From assembly GCA_943736015.1 (NCBI GenBank), contig OX031057.1:36666501-36730500 (forward strand): DNA of 64,000 nt. Direction: 5' to 3'. Below are positions 11,430 to 22,421 of this stretch, in pieces. A program made the translations under genes and the position numbers. Positions within the stretch are counted from its first letter, which is position 1. Each line of letters opens with the position of its first letter. The notes under the pieces were generated by a model, which saw nothing but the letters and a program-made list of their open reading frames with translations, did not search any database and had not been told where the DNA came from. This DNA is from Tridacna crocea (Eukaryota > Mollusca > Bivalvia > Cardiida > Cardiidae).

Positions 11430-11738
11430 CCACTCCCCATGAAATTACCAAATATCTGTTTTCAAAAGATCCACAGAAGCCAGATAGGACAATTCTCATC
11501 GGTGCAGTTGAATACCAAACTGTAATCCCTGCAGAAGATCTGTCAACAGCTGAACAATTAATAAAAGACAACCTCTCTAACACAACTTGTGCTGCTTCAT
11601 CAAATTGCACAACAGATGTTGTAATAGCAAATCCAAGAAAGAAACGTAGCGCTGGTTCAACGATCACATTGACTTTGACAATAGAAATGACAGATACTGG
11701 GGCGCTTGATATTCAGAGCTACCTGGAGACATCGACAG
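11430..11738 (+). CDS. Surface-receptor gene exon: N-terminal part of alpha/beta domain with furin-type site
   Basis: A 309 nt exon ending phase 1 at the donor GTAATT (11739). Two acceptors are possible: TATTAG (exon from 11425, phase 2) and AAAG (exon from 11430, phase 1). I prefer 11430 because every other ectodomain exon is phase 1. It encodes about 103 residues: TILIGAVEY and TLTLTIEMTD look like beta strands around a helix-like AEDLSTAEQLIKDNL, with N-glycosylation sequons at NTT and NCT. The basic run PRKKRSAG is a strong furin consensus (RKKR before S), followed by GSTITLTLTIE. SEA domains have a cleaved G-S at a similar place between strands, but SEA membership is a guess. The last 28 nt and the donor are duplicated just downstream. 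Confidence 0.8.
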
Positions 11739-11811
11739 GTAATTGAAAATGGAATTTGTTGTGTCTTTAAAGTCTGTTTATATTTTCATTTCGTAACTCC
11801 ATGTATGCTCT

Positions 11812-11912
11812 ATTCAGAGCTACCTCGAGACATCGATAGGTAATTGAAAATGGGAGTTGTTGTGTCTTTAAAGTCTGTTTTTATTTTAATTTTGTAACTA
11901 CATGTATGCTCG
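11812..11912 (+). repeat. Tandem copy of an exon end and splice donor
   Basis: The 101 bp unit 11711-11811 (last 28 nt of the exon, the donor, about 73 bp of intron) is repeated here with few changes. The second copy has ATAG/GTAATT at 11839-11840. Reading from the real exon into the intron meets an in-frame TGA just after the first donor, so use of the second donor would truncate the protein. Confidence 0.8.
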
Positions 11913-11915
11913 TGA

Positions 11916-12557
11916 TCTGGAAGCTTTCGGAAACATTGCAAAAAAAATGAAGTAATTCCACCTAGCAGCTGAAACGTAAGGTTCTTGATAGTCATGATTA
12001 TCATCGTGTAGGGCCGAAAGCTGATCAATTATTTTTGTCTTCCCTTGTCTTTGACCTCATTCTCTTAAGTGATTGCACTTTAGAAGACTTTTGGAAACAT
12101 TATTTTACATTAAGGGATTCTAAAAATAAGCAATTTAGTGTTTTGCACCTTTGGGTTGCAGTACAATGTTATTATTCCGTGCTTTGAGAGTTTTTGTTTT
12201 ATTCTTTGGCCCCTCGTAAGTATTTTTTAAAGTATCTTCATAGATGAGCATGCTCTATGAAAAGGGATTTCAATGTCTTTGGGAAAAAAGTATCGTCACG
12301 TGACACAAGTCGAACCTTACATTTGCATTTTCCTGTATGTCCAAGAACCATTTTACTGCAGTTGTTAGACAGAGTGGAATTTATACATCCGTGAATATGA
12401 TCCGTAACACGCCAAAAGGTACATTTGGACATTTGAGTAAATTGTCGTCTCGGATCAGCAAGTGCTGTCCACACAGGCAAATCCAAAACGACAAGTTCCG
12501 TTTTTATGTAATTTTCTAATTTGCGAAAGCCTATTTGGGATAAAAATTAATGTAGTC
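11916..12557 (+). other. Intron, mostly unrecognised
   Basis: Near 12430-12480 there is GTCGTCTCGGATCAGCAAG, a one-armed relic of the hairpin repeat that follows. No exon is seen. Confidence 0.45.
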
Positions 12558-12620
12558 GTAAAGTGCCGTCTCGGATTAGTCTGCGCAGACTGCGCAGGCT
12601 GATCCGAGACGACACTTTAC
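12558..12620. repeat. GATTAGTCTG/CAGGCTGATC hairpin repeat
   Basis: GTAAAGTGCCGTCTCGGATT pairs with GATCCGAGACGACACTTTAC around CTGCGCAGACTGCGCAG. It is a 63 bp stem-loop of a type common in mollusc genomes. I treat it as a dispersed repeat, not a microRNA. Confidence 0.75.
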
Positions 12621-13301
12621 GCAAATGTCCAAATGGCCCTGTTCGCATGTTGCAAGCCAATATACAGTTACTTGGTTGGTAAAATGTATCAGAGAATTAC
12701 ATTTAACTCATCTTTGTCAGACCTCACCTAAAGTGTTTGAAGGTGCATGTATGCTCTTTCTGAAATCTAACATATTTCTTGCTGAAATAGATTTTTTTTG
12801 CATGCAGATAAAATGATACAAAATGATAAAAAAAAAGTGTATCTGACAGTTTCAAATACTGTCCGATTTGGGAATGATTAAACAACCCACTGGTTGATTA
12901 CTTTCAGCTCGCTGCCAAATTTGACTTGTCAAATTCTATAATATTTATATACTCGCCATCAATGAATAAATCATAACAAACTAAAGAAGAACTTAATTTG
13001 AAATCTCAACGTCTCCAAATAAAATTGTCAGAAAACACATATTGTTGTTAAACTTTGTAAAGAATATTATGTCAAGTAACTGCCCTGGGACTTGTATTTT
13101 CTTCTCGCGCCGTGGAAAGAAAAAAAAAATGACATTTCACAATAATGAAGACCTCGCGAGGTACAAAATTTTCCCGACCTGCTTAAAAGTGACTACAACA
13201 GAACGATTTATATTGACATTTCTATCATTTATTAATTAAGACTATTGAACTGTATGGCGCTAAATGTGTTAATGGGTCTGAAATATTTCGATTGATTGCA
13301 G
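12621..13301 (+). other. Intron, nothing recognised
   Basis: AT-rich with an A-rich run near 12826-12837. No exon or repeat recognised. Confidence 0.4.
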
Positions 13302-13496
13302 TCAGCCCCTCGTTTCAAGAACTAATTGATGCTATCAATACATTAGAGGACTCGGCATCCTTCATAAACACTTCATCCAGCAATATTTTTGACATCACTG
13401 TGAATGGTGTGGCATACACTAGCGACCCATCCACCCTGACTTTCATAGGAAATGTGACATGTCCACCTGGGGAGACAGCCGTAGACGGTGTATGTG
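13302..13496 (+). CDS. Surface-receptor gene exon: C-terminal part of alpha/beta domain and start of Cys module
   Basis: A 195 nt phase 1-1 exon, acceptor GATTGCAG, donor GTAAGT at 13497. The 65 residues begin SPSFQELIDAINTLEDSASF (a likely amphipathic helix), continue with FDITVNGVAYTSDPSTL (strand-like) and end NVTCPPGETAVDGVCG. The CPPGE...C ending is the usual opening of a GCC2/GCC3 (ephrin-receptor-like) Cys module, which the next exon continues. Three N-glycosylation sequons are visible: two overlapping in FINTSSSN... and one at NVT. Together with the previous exon this makes a domain of roughly 150 residues of unknown family. Confidence 0.85.
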
Positions 13497-13556
13497 GTAA
13501 GTATCATGAATCATAGTCAATGAGTTTTGTATCGTTTTACAATGAGAATTTTACGC

Positions 13557-14345
13557 GATTTTAATGGATATTGTATAGGTATTCGAAAATATTGAGTAGG
13601 TTTACAAGAAATTTGTATAAGCAATAAAAGAATATATAAGTTTACATTATGAGCATTGTATAGCATACTGTTTAGGCTGCCAATGGAAATGGTAAAGAAT
13701 ATCAATGGCTATTTTACAAGCTATGAACGTGTGTTGGAAAAATTATCAACGGGCATTTTATAGGTTGTCAGCAACGATTGCACAGGTTATAAATGGATAT
13801 TATGTAGGTTATCAAATGGTATTGGATACGTTGTAAATGAGTATTTGCATGAAAATCAAAAGTATTTGACAAGTTGTAACAGACTACAGTACATGTTTAC
13901 AATACGTATTGTATGGATAATTAATGGATGGGTTGTATAGTTATCACCGAGTATTGTAAAGGCCTTTGATGGGTACTTAACAGGTTGTCCATGGGTATAG
14001 TATTGGCTTTTAATCGTTTTGGTGTTGTCTTTTGATGTGTATCGATAAGGTAGTAGACGAGTTATGAATATTGTATGGAATCGTATGATACAGGTTTTGG
14101 AAGGAAATTGTATATTCTATGTATTGTTTGTATTCTTTTTTTTTCTGAAGTCTATGGGTGATTATTGTAATGTTCTATTTGTTGGTAGTGTATGTGGTAT
14201 TGATCGGTATTGTTTAGGTTTTTGACAGGTACTGTAAGATGCATTAGATTACTGTAAAGTAGGTTAAGAATGGGTATCATATAGTACTGATGGCTATCGT
14301 ATAGGCTATTGGGTGGTATTTTATAGGTATTTGACAAGATAGAGA
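13557..14345. repeat. Decayed minisatellite (ATTGTATAGGTTATCAATGG type)
   Basis: A loosely periodic array of about 30-36 bp units with the recurrent words ATTGTATAGG, GGTTATCAATGG and GGTATTG. Divergence is too high to count units. The same words reappear at 17597-17800, so later insertions appear to have split one array. Confidence 0.6.
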
Positions 14346-15122
14346 ACGCAATGATTTAAGAGAAGTATTGTGATAAAATATCACGATTAATCTAACTCTT
14401 AACGTGATTTTTTTGCTTTCTTGCCCACAGCTGACATTTATGGTACTTATAATTAGATGCGGTGTAGGAATATCTTCGTCTAAAACCTTGTGATAAAACC
14501 TTGTGAATTCTCGTTTTCCCTGAATAGCCTTAAAATTGATTGTAGGAGGCATTTCGAGTCGTCTTTGTTACTTTTATGTCCTCTGTTCATTTTTAGTATT
14601 GTCAGAATTTACCAATTAAGCTACAACTGTTAATGATTCGGAAATTTACTTACTGCAATCTTATATAGATTTTATGTCATCAGCTTGTGGTTAATATGAG
14701 GAGATATTGGCCTCAAACGGGAAAGGTATGCGAAAATAAAGATTGTCGTAAGGCACGAGTTATTTTCACGGACCTTTCCTTTTTAAGGTAAATATTTCCC
14801 CCTATTTACCATAAGCTGATAAAATATATAATATATTATATTTCCTCTGATCATTTTGTCAACGAATGCCACTTTTAAAACGAGTCTTTGCATCGAAATA
14901 GTAAGAGTAGTCTAGCTCTAGTTCCAGATTTTCGACAGCAGGAAATAATTCCCCCCAACTTAAATTACGACATTTCTTTACCCATAACATTTCTAAAAAC
15001 AGACAGAAGGAACATAATATTAAAGAGTAACAACAATCCATTTTTTTTTTAATTTCAAAATTGGATAAAACTATAACAGAGTAGACTATAATAACATTTT
15101 TTTAAGCGTTCTGTAATGCTTT
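14346..15122 (+). other. Intron, nothing recognised
   Basis: AT-rich sequence with short T-runs; no coding or repeat signal that I can name. Confidence 0.4.
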
Positions 15123-15632
15123 CCTCACGAGATATCACCCCTAACAACGTACGTCAGTGTGACGTCACAGGTAGTGATATCGGATCCTTGTTATAAAGTC
15201 AGTGTGCGTGTTTGGTAAGACTGTTTTTTTTTTTGTAATCGTTCCTTTAAATGATCTGAAAAAGTCTTTAGACCTCCAAAGCGTACAATGCATAGCGACT
15301 TTGTTTTTTTGTCAAAGCTTTTGTTAACTACTTATGATAATGGAATAGACTTCGACCAACTATTGAAACACAATCACTTTTTGACTTTTGGTCAAAGTGT
15401 TTGTGCATATAGACATCTGCTTCCTGTCTAAAACATCAGAATATTAAATGTATTCATCTAATGTCCTTGATGAATACATGAGACTCTTTGTAGTCCGTTT
15501 GTATCCACCCAAGCTAGCCTCATTCTATCTTCATATCGTACTTACTTTTCAATATGGCGGACATAAGGTATGAAAATGCCCAGGCCCGATATCACTTCCT
15601 GTGACGTAGGTTGTTACCCTTGAGATATAGAG
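15123..15632. mobile_element. Probable MITE with long GATATCAC/TGACGTCA inverted ends
   Basis: The block at 15123-15186 (CACGAGATATCACCCCTAAC ... CACAGGTAGTGATATCGG) is matched in inverted orientation at 15583-15632 (CCCGATATCACTTCCTGTG ... GGTTGTTACCC). About 400 bp of non-coding sequence lies between. Both arms contain a TGACGTCA-type sequence. The superfamily is not assigned. Confidence 0.5.
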
Positions 15633-15884
15633 GCTTAAACTTCGTATTTTCACCTGTCTGAAAGTCGCTAATTGAAAATAATGTACATTCCGGTAGTTTA
15701 CCGTGACGTCACACAAGTGCCTGAAGTTACGGTCGCTATATATGAACTAACCCAGGAAACTGAGGAAACTGCATGGTATTTGTAAAGATTTAAATCGCTT
15801 TATCTTGTTTCAATTACTTTTGTACAGCAGAATTTCAATCTATATCACCCTTACATTATATCGTTTTTCTCGTGCGTCCGTCGC

Positions 15885-15929
<45 letters not shown>

Positions 15930-15930
15930 A
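15885..15930. repeat. (TCTG)n microsatellite
   Basis: About 46 bp of TCTG repeats with one TTTG variant, directly before a longer tandem array. Confidence 0.9.
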
Positions 15931-16560
15931 GCAAATCGTGTCCGCACTATAACTGGAACACCTTTCTTCAAGCAATTGTAGAGCAACACCAGACAAAGCG
16001 GTATGCACTATAACCGTAACTCTGGCTTGTATATTGTTCGAGTTATTTCCTTTTGACTTTTATCCGTCATAAATCGCTCCGCTCTATAACTCGAACATCT
16101 TTTAGGATATTTTCATAAAACTTCACATATACATGTATGTAAAGCATCATCAGACCAAGAGTCATGGTCAGAAACCATAACTATGGCTTGTCTATTATTC
16201 GAGGTATCACCTCATTATTTTTTTTCCGCAACAAATCTTGTCCGCTCTATATATTGAACATATTTTAAGATATTTTTATTAAGCTTCACACATTTGTTAA
16301 GCAACCATCAGGCCAAGTGTCACGCACAAGAACCATAACTATGGCTTACACATATTTGGAGTAATTTTACTTTGATTTTTTTCCGTCAGAAATCGGATCC
16401 GCTCTATAATTCAAACATCTTTTTAAGATATTTTCAGACGAAGTGTCGTGCATAAAAACTATAACTCTGCCTTGAACTTTTTTCAAGTTATTTCCCTTTG
16501 ATTATTTTCCTTACTCGGTTTCGTACAATTTTGTGTCTGCTGTAAAACTTGAACACAGTC
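15931..16560. repeat. Tandem repeat, ~150-165 bp unit, about four copies
   Basis: Each unit contains CGCTCTATAACTCGAACATC, then TTTTAGGATATTTTCATAAA, then a hydrophobic-codon-like ACCATAACTATGGCTTG block. Copies are imperfect. A related unit (GGAGCATAACTCCCAAAGTA) forms another array at 37790-38320. Confidence 0.65.
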
Positions 16561-16752
16561 AGAGAAAAATGGCCATCAGGTAGAAATTTCCTTGGTCACA
16601 TATCAATCCTTCTGAAACCAAAAAGGGGGGGGGCATCTATTTTTTAAAAACAAGTTTTAGTTGTTAATTTATCGTCTATGAAAGCCTATCAGAAAAGCAA
16701 TGGGCATGTTTCGTAAAAGCTGCCCATGGTTTTTGTATAGTCTATGGGTATC

Positions 16753-17026
16753 AGGACATTTGCCCCCTGGACATCTCCCCCCCCCCCGGACTTTTGCCCC
16801 CGTAGGACACCTGCCCCCTTAGGACATCTGCCCCCTGGACATCTACCACCCTGAAATTCGCCCCGTAGGACATCTGCCCCCTTAGGACATTTGCCCCCCG
16901 GACATTTGCCACCTGGACATCTGCCCCCGGACATTGGCCCCCCTTAGGACATCCCATCCCGGTCATTTGCCCTGGTAGGACATGTGCCTCTGGATATTTA
17001 CCCCCGTAGGACAACTGCCACCTGGG
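16753..17026 (-). repeat. GGACATCTGCCCCC minisatellite, left arm
   Basis: About 18 imperfect 14-18 bp units of the GGACATNTGCCCCC type. The same unit runs in reverse orientation at 17371-17590, so the two arrays form inverted arms around a ~345 bp spacer. Gly/Pro-rich frames across it are artefacts. Confidence 0.85.
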
Positions 17027-17370
17027 AAACGATAAGCCTCTTCTAAATGATGTTGAAGAACTAATAACATCCTGAATTTTGCTTTATTTTTCTTAAAATG
17101 CAAAAAAAGAATTTTTATCGGGGTTTAAGGCAGGTGTGCCAGATGAGTAACTGGCTCTATAGCTATCATACTGGAAGTTTGATATTAAAACTGAAATCAA
17201 TTAATCAGCCGAAGATTTTCAACAAAGTAGCATTTAACGATACAACAACTGTGACATCTTTTTCATAGTGCCGGTCAAAATTACTATGTACAATATACAT
17301 GTATATCTCAAAGTTGCTTTTTTGAGAGCGTCCCTGAAAGGAACTAGACGTCCAAGTTGTAAACAAACTG
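17027..17370. other. Spacer between the two inverted minisatellite arms
   Basis: Unique-looking AT-rich sequence of about 345 bp with no coding signal. It may be the body of a foldback element whose ends are the minisatellite arms. Confidence 0.45.
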
Positions 17371-17590
17371 AGGGGGCAGATGTCCTGGGGGCAGATGTCC
17401 TAAGGGGGCAGATGTCCGGGGGCAGATGTCTGGAGGGGCACATGTCCTAGGGGGGCACATGTCTGGGGGGCAGATGTCCTAGTTTGGCAGATGTCCGTGG
17501 GGCAAACGTCCAGGTGGCAGATGTCCTAAGGGGGCAAAAGTCCGGGGGCACAAGTCCGGGTGGCAGAAGACTGGGGGGCAAAATGTCCCA
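17371..17590 (+). repeat. GGGGGCAGATGTCC minisatellite, right arm
   Basis: Roughly 14 units, the inverted counterpart of the array at 16753-17026. The flanks GTCTATGGGTATC (left array) and CCCAGTCTATGAATG (right array) share GTCTATG, a possible trace of the insertion target. Confidence 0.85.
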
Positions 17591-17596
17591 GACCCA

Positions 17597-17800
17597 GTCT
17601 ATGAATGATTACTGTATAGGCTATGTATAGTTTTCTAAAGACTATCGATTGGTTCAAGAAAAGCTGTGTATTACATTGGTTTATCATGTAGATTGTTATT
17701 GTATAGTCCACTGATGGGTTTTGTTGAACGTATGAGTAGGTTTTATTATGGGCATTTTATAGTAATTTTGTATTTTATGCATGTATTATGTTTAGGCTTT
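17597..17800. repeat. Continuation of the decayed ATTGTATAGG minisatellite
   Basis: GATTACTGTATAGGCTATG and similar words match the array at 13557-14345 and resume directly after the inverted minisatellites. Confidence 0.5.
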
Positions 17801-17818
17801 CGATGACCAACACTTTGC

Positions 17819-18007
17819 TAACTTTACCTAGCTTGACAAGAAAGGCTTTTCAAAACATTGTGGGGAGAGAAGAAAATGATAACAAGCACATTCGCCGTTT
17901 CTCACGATATTGAAAAAAAGAAAAATGCCTTTTGTCGGCTTTAACTTTATTTGTTGTCTGCAAATAAATATAGTTCGAACACATTTAGAATTTTCGTCGT
18001 AAGGTTA
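17819..18007. mobile_element. Decayed TTAA-family hairpin MITE
   Basis: The AAAACATTGTGGGGAGAGAA core and a GTTGTCTGCAAATAAATA segment identify it. The second hairpin arm and the ends are mutated, so it is an old copy. Confidence 0.5.
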
Positions 18008-18202
18008 AGTCCTTTTTTTTTTGGTCAAAGTAGACAATAGTTACTAGCAGAAGCAGAAATATTACCGTGTATGAATTAAACATTTGAATCTAAACTGTGC
18101 TAAAAAGGATCCTATCATTGTTGCCATAAGGCGGAAACTTGATAAATGTTTTAGAATATTTTGTTAACTGAAAAATGAAAACCAGAAACTTGGGTTTTCC
18201 AG

Positions 18203-18358
18203 CCGCCTGTCCAGAAGGGGCATATTACACCAACGGCTACTGTAGCTTTTGTGAGAAAGGAAGCTATACGTCGACAACAGGGGAGACAACTTGTACATCC
18301 TGTCCAGCAGGGTTAACTACCACAACGATTGGGTCATATGCTGCTTCACAGTGTACAG
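18203..18358 (+). CDS. Surface-receptor gene exon: GCC2/GCC3 ephrin-receptor-like Cys module
   Basis: A 156 nt phase 1-1 exon, acceptor GGTTTTCCAG, donor GTACTT at 18359. The 52 residues read CPEGAYYTNGYCSFCEKGSY, then TTGETTCTSCPAGLTT and a final SQC. The CPxGxYY...C..C..GxY......C..CPxG pattern is the signature of the GCC2/GCC3 (ephrin-receptor-like) repeat found in SVEP1, SCUBE and Eph-related ectodomains. It continues directly from CPPGETAVDGVCG in the preceding exon, giving about one and a half repeats close to the membrane. An ATG upstream at 18175 lies in the intron and is not a start. Confidence 0.9.
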
Positions 18359-19493
18359 GTACTTCTTCTATATAAAACTACTTTTAAAACATTTCACAAA
18401 ATAGTATGGTACAAAAAAAATCCTAAAGGAATGAAGAAATGAATGTTGGCCAATGAAAAATGTTTGTCATCTGGTAATTTTACTATTCCTACAGAAATAA
18501 ATGGTGGACTTTATGAGGATATTGTCAGGGACCTGGTTTGAACCAATTAAAAGATTCGCTCCTATTTTAAATGAAGTAAAGAGTCTTGTTAATTGGCTAG
18601 TCTCAGAGCAATAACGTATTGACACTAGGCCTGTTGGGAACTTCTTTTAAGGACGTTTTCGGTAGTAATTTCTGCACATCACTTTAGCGATTTCAAGGAG
18701 ACAATAACAGACGGTAACTCATCTCAAAGAAGGTACTTGTATATCGTTCGGACAATACCTTGAATTTCGGATATGGTACGTTTCGAGGCGTAGAATGAGT
18801 CTACAATCTCGACTTAAAGGATATTTTGAAGAAAAGATCTCCTCTTTGTCAAAGTATGCCACCTGGCGAGCGTGTCTTTTGCGAATTAAAGAGGTCACGA
18901 GTCATCAAGTGCATTATTGCATGTGAGATATCAATGAATAGCAGTTAAGGTTAAATTTTCATTTCATTTCCTACATTTGATACGATAAAAACATGTTCAG
19001 ATGAAATTATACACTCATATCTAAGGCCAGTCAACCTGGCTGAAAACAGATCCAAGCTTACAACTGATTGCAAAATAAATAATTATTGTTATTTTCGTTT
19101 CATGTGATACATTAGTTATCACAAGAAAAAAAATCAGTCTGGTGTTTGAGGGGAAATTGTCACAAAATGCCGTAGAATAGGTCCACCATAAATTTCCTGT
19201 CATCATCTAGGTTTTCAACAAAATGCCATCTTTTGCAAGATACATGTACTCAGTAATAAATGATGTTTTTTTCTGTACCTAATTTGTAAAACTGGTATTG
19301 CAGGGCAGATTGTAATTTCATTATATTTTGTTTTCAGATTAAAACAGGAAAACAAATGCAAGATAATTGTTGCGATATCGTATTAATTACCCCACCCACT
19401 CAGCCTATGATGCATTTTTCATTTTCTTTTAATTAATGAACTGCAATACACTAAATACATTTATTACACAAATCTGTTTAAAATTTACATGGC

Positions 19494-19495
<2 letters not shown>

Positions 19496-19527
<32 letters not shown>
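19496..19527. repeat. (ATC)n microsatellite
   Basis: About ten ATC trinucleotides with no interruption. Confidence 0.95.
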
Positions 19528-20599
19528 GTGCATATGCAATGCATATGCAGATCCAGGGTAGGGTTAGCGGTGCTTATATAGATGTAAACAGTACGTGTAT
19601 CTGAGTTTTTGTCATAGCCCAAAAACAATACTTGCTCTGTAAAATAAATGAATCAAATTTAAAACTCTTACAGTACTAAAGTTGCCAATAGCACAACATT
19701 TCCCATTATAATTTTCACTTTTTAATTTCGCTTTTTAACCCTTTATTAACAATCCCATGTTTTACGTTCCTGAATTTTTTTTGCAATTTGAAATTGTTTT
19801 GGAAAAAGGGAAATGGCTCATGAGGAGTGTTGTCTTTTATTTAAAGTACTTACTCCAATAAAAACCCGTACAAATGTGCCGCGTTTATACTTTCATCTGT
19901 AGAAGCTATAAATCTAGAAGTCAACAACTACGTAATATGTTAAGAATTTCTGCGTCTTTGGTCTGATACAGCACTGAACTTGCTTAAGAAGAAAAAACTT
20001 TTAGTGGATACATTTCAGGTGCGACACTGTCAATAATCAAAAGCAAGCTATGAAAACCCTAGGAAACTCAAATTCTTGTCCAATAAGTTTCTTCTCATAC
20101 AGGATGTTTATACGAGTTTTTTCTCGATTTTTCTGGGCTACATGCCTCTATTATAGACTTACTAGGGAGAGCGGCCGTCCAGTTTACCGTTTAATTTCGG
20201 TAAAAAGTTTATATTACAGGACTGTATCATTTCTGCATTATTCTTGCATAATTAACTTTTGGAATCCCCTAGTACAAACGGACTAACACAATTAAAATAA
20301 ATTTAAGCTTTGTTCCTTTATGACAGAAATTTGCCAATGAATAAGTTTCTTTATACTTAGCCCCTTACCACATAATCGGAAATTCTAACAACTCCTAAGG
20401 AGAAAGTTTTTTACAATTAAGATAAAGTCCTGATAATCAGGCGGTGGCTTCTGTCCTGTCACTCACAAACTCTGACATTTGAGCCTCATTTAATTTGTGG
20501 AGTGCAAGTGCTTAGAAATTTTACAAATCCAATTTTCTCGTCCAGGGTAAAGGGCTGAATTACTACTTGTAATTGATGCCTAGCCTTTCTCTACCGCCC

Positions 20600-20740
20600 C
20601 TAATGGACACCGGACCATCTACAGCAGACAACGTTTGAAAGCATTGAGGAAAAGAGTGAAATTGCCAGTGACGGGTAATTCCCATTTCTCTCTTCCGGCC
20701 CCTTATTTTATATTCTTATCATCCTTACCAAAAATCTAAT
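20600..20740. mobile_element. Decayed TTAA-family hairpin MITE core
   Basis: TTTGAAAGCATTGAGGAAAA, then GTGAAATTGCCAGTGACGGG, then a degraded complementary arm. Only the core is recognisable. Confidence 0.35.
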
Positions 20741-22421
20741 TTTTCATCTGGAGATCCCTTCAAGTTGGATTGAGTATTAGATATTACGAGGGAATGGCTT
20801 TACGAATACAAGTAAACTAGTCAAAGTCACATAATCAACATGTAGTATGACCATACGTTGCACGTATCAAACATTGCCTGCATCGTCTCACTTAAAACAT
20901 TGAGAATTTCTTCAATGATCTAGAATGTAGTTCAATTCCTCAAGAAATGCCATGCAAAGCTTTGGAGGAGTTGTTTGGGTTAAGCACTGGTATGCAAACA
21001 TTATTTTTGAGGTATCACTCTCTTGCTAAGTGCCATATTAATGGATTATGCCCCTGTCAAACATTTTAATGTTGTTCCGATATTAAACGTTTCCTTCGAA
21101 AACAGCTGTATGTGCAGCAGTACCATCATGCTGAAATCTATTTATGTTAGTCCAAAATTTGACCTAAAAAACACACACAACGCCAAGCCAAACTTCTATG
21201 ATGAGGGGGCATGATAATTAGAATAAAGTTCATTAAAGCAGAAAGAGTTGTGGTTGATTAACTGTGTTATGCATGCCCATAAATAAAACTGATCAACCAT
21301 CCTCAATGCTCGATAAAGCAAGCATCACTAAAATGCTCGTTCTTCCAACCCCAAACTCTAGTACTACGACCCACAAGTTTAGAAAATGGAATCTAATATT
21401 CACTCGAGAACAGAAAACAGTTTAAGGCCTCTTTAAATGGAGGTGTCTTCTGGATCATGGTAATCTTTTCTCCTCCGTTCTGTAAGTCACATTGCTTTGC
21501 ATGGACGTCTGGCAAAGCCTTTTGCAGCAATAACCCACTTCAGGATTACGTCCCCTAGCTCACGGTAAACATCGACGTTTTCGTAAGCTAATCTCAGCAG
21601 CTTCTGTCTTTCAATATGAAAGTAAGGGCTGTAGGCTCACTAACTCATCGGTAAATATCGTGTAGTGCTGGCGTTTTCGTTATGGTTATTTGGCCTATCT
21701 CGGCAGCTTCCCTATTTTAATATGAGATTTAGTGATCCCAGACATAAAAAATCAATGCTCTTATTAAGGGATTGGAGAATATCACAAAGCAAGGACTAAC
21801 TTCACAGTTTTTTGAAAGAGACAAAGCTCGCAAGTTTCGATAAATGCACGGAGTGGCCATACTCGTTTTAATCGACTTTTTTTTTTCTATTTTCGGTAGG
21901 GTAATTCTTTTATCGTTTCCCATTTAAAAAGCTTTCGATAGTCTTATACAATTTTGTGAATCACTAACTGGAATACCACTGAATTACATGAAATGGTAAA
22001 TTTGATTAAAAAAAAATGTTATTTTCCTGCATATTCCTATAAATTACATCTAGTGTCGCGTTTTTAATGCATGGGGTTTATGCAGTAGAGAAACAAACAC
22101 ATCTTCAGGTTATAGCAGTTTCATAACTTTTTTTAAGTACCAATTAATAGATTAATCAAAACATAAACTAGCTTTGAAATGAGTATGTCCCTTTTTTTTA
22201 AAAGGTATCTGCTTTTTTATCGGCAAAATTTCATTGATTTTAATTTAATAAAATTACAGTCGATATGTTGCTTTATTCTCATATCTTTAAGGTATCTTTT
22301 GCTTCAATTTTTTGCCCATGAGGGCAAGCGGCAGCGTCATTAAATACACGCACATTCATCAATCAGCAAATGAGCCGATGGAACTACTTCAATTTGAATG
22401 TCGAATCATATGAGTTTTCTA

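Larger units (their letters stand above)
18359..22421 (+). other. Large intron, mostly unrecognised
   Basis: Four kb between the Cys-module exon and the second minisatellite element. It holds an (ATC)n run at 19496-19527, a decayed MITE core near 20600-20740 and an imperfect ~105 bp direct repeat at about 21550-21730 (CGGTAAACATCGACGTTTTC against CGGTAAATATCGTGTAGTG). The open frame at 20050-20286 has no family features. No exon was found. Confidence 0.5.

Noticed and set aside
16689..17014. Gly/Pro-rich frames of 81-87 codons
   Set aside because: Translations of the GGACATCTGCCCCC minisatellite.
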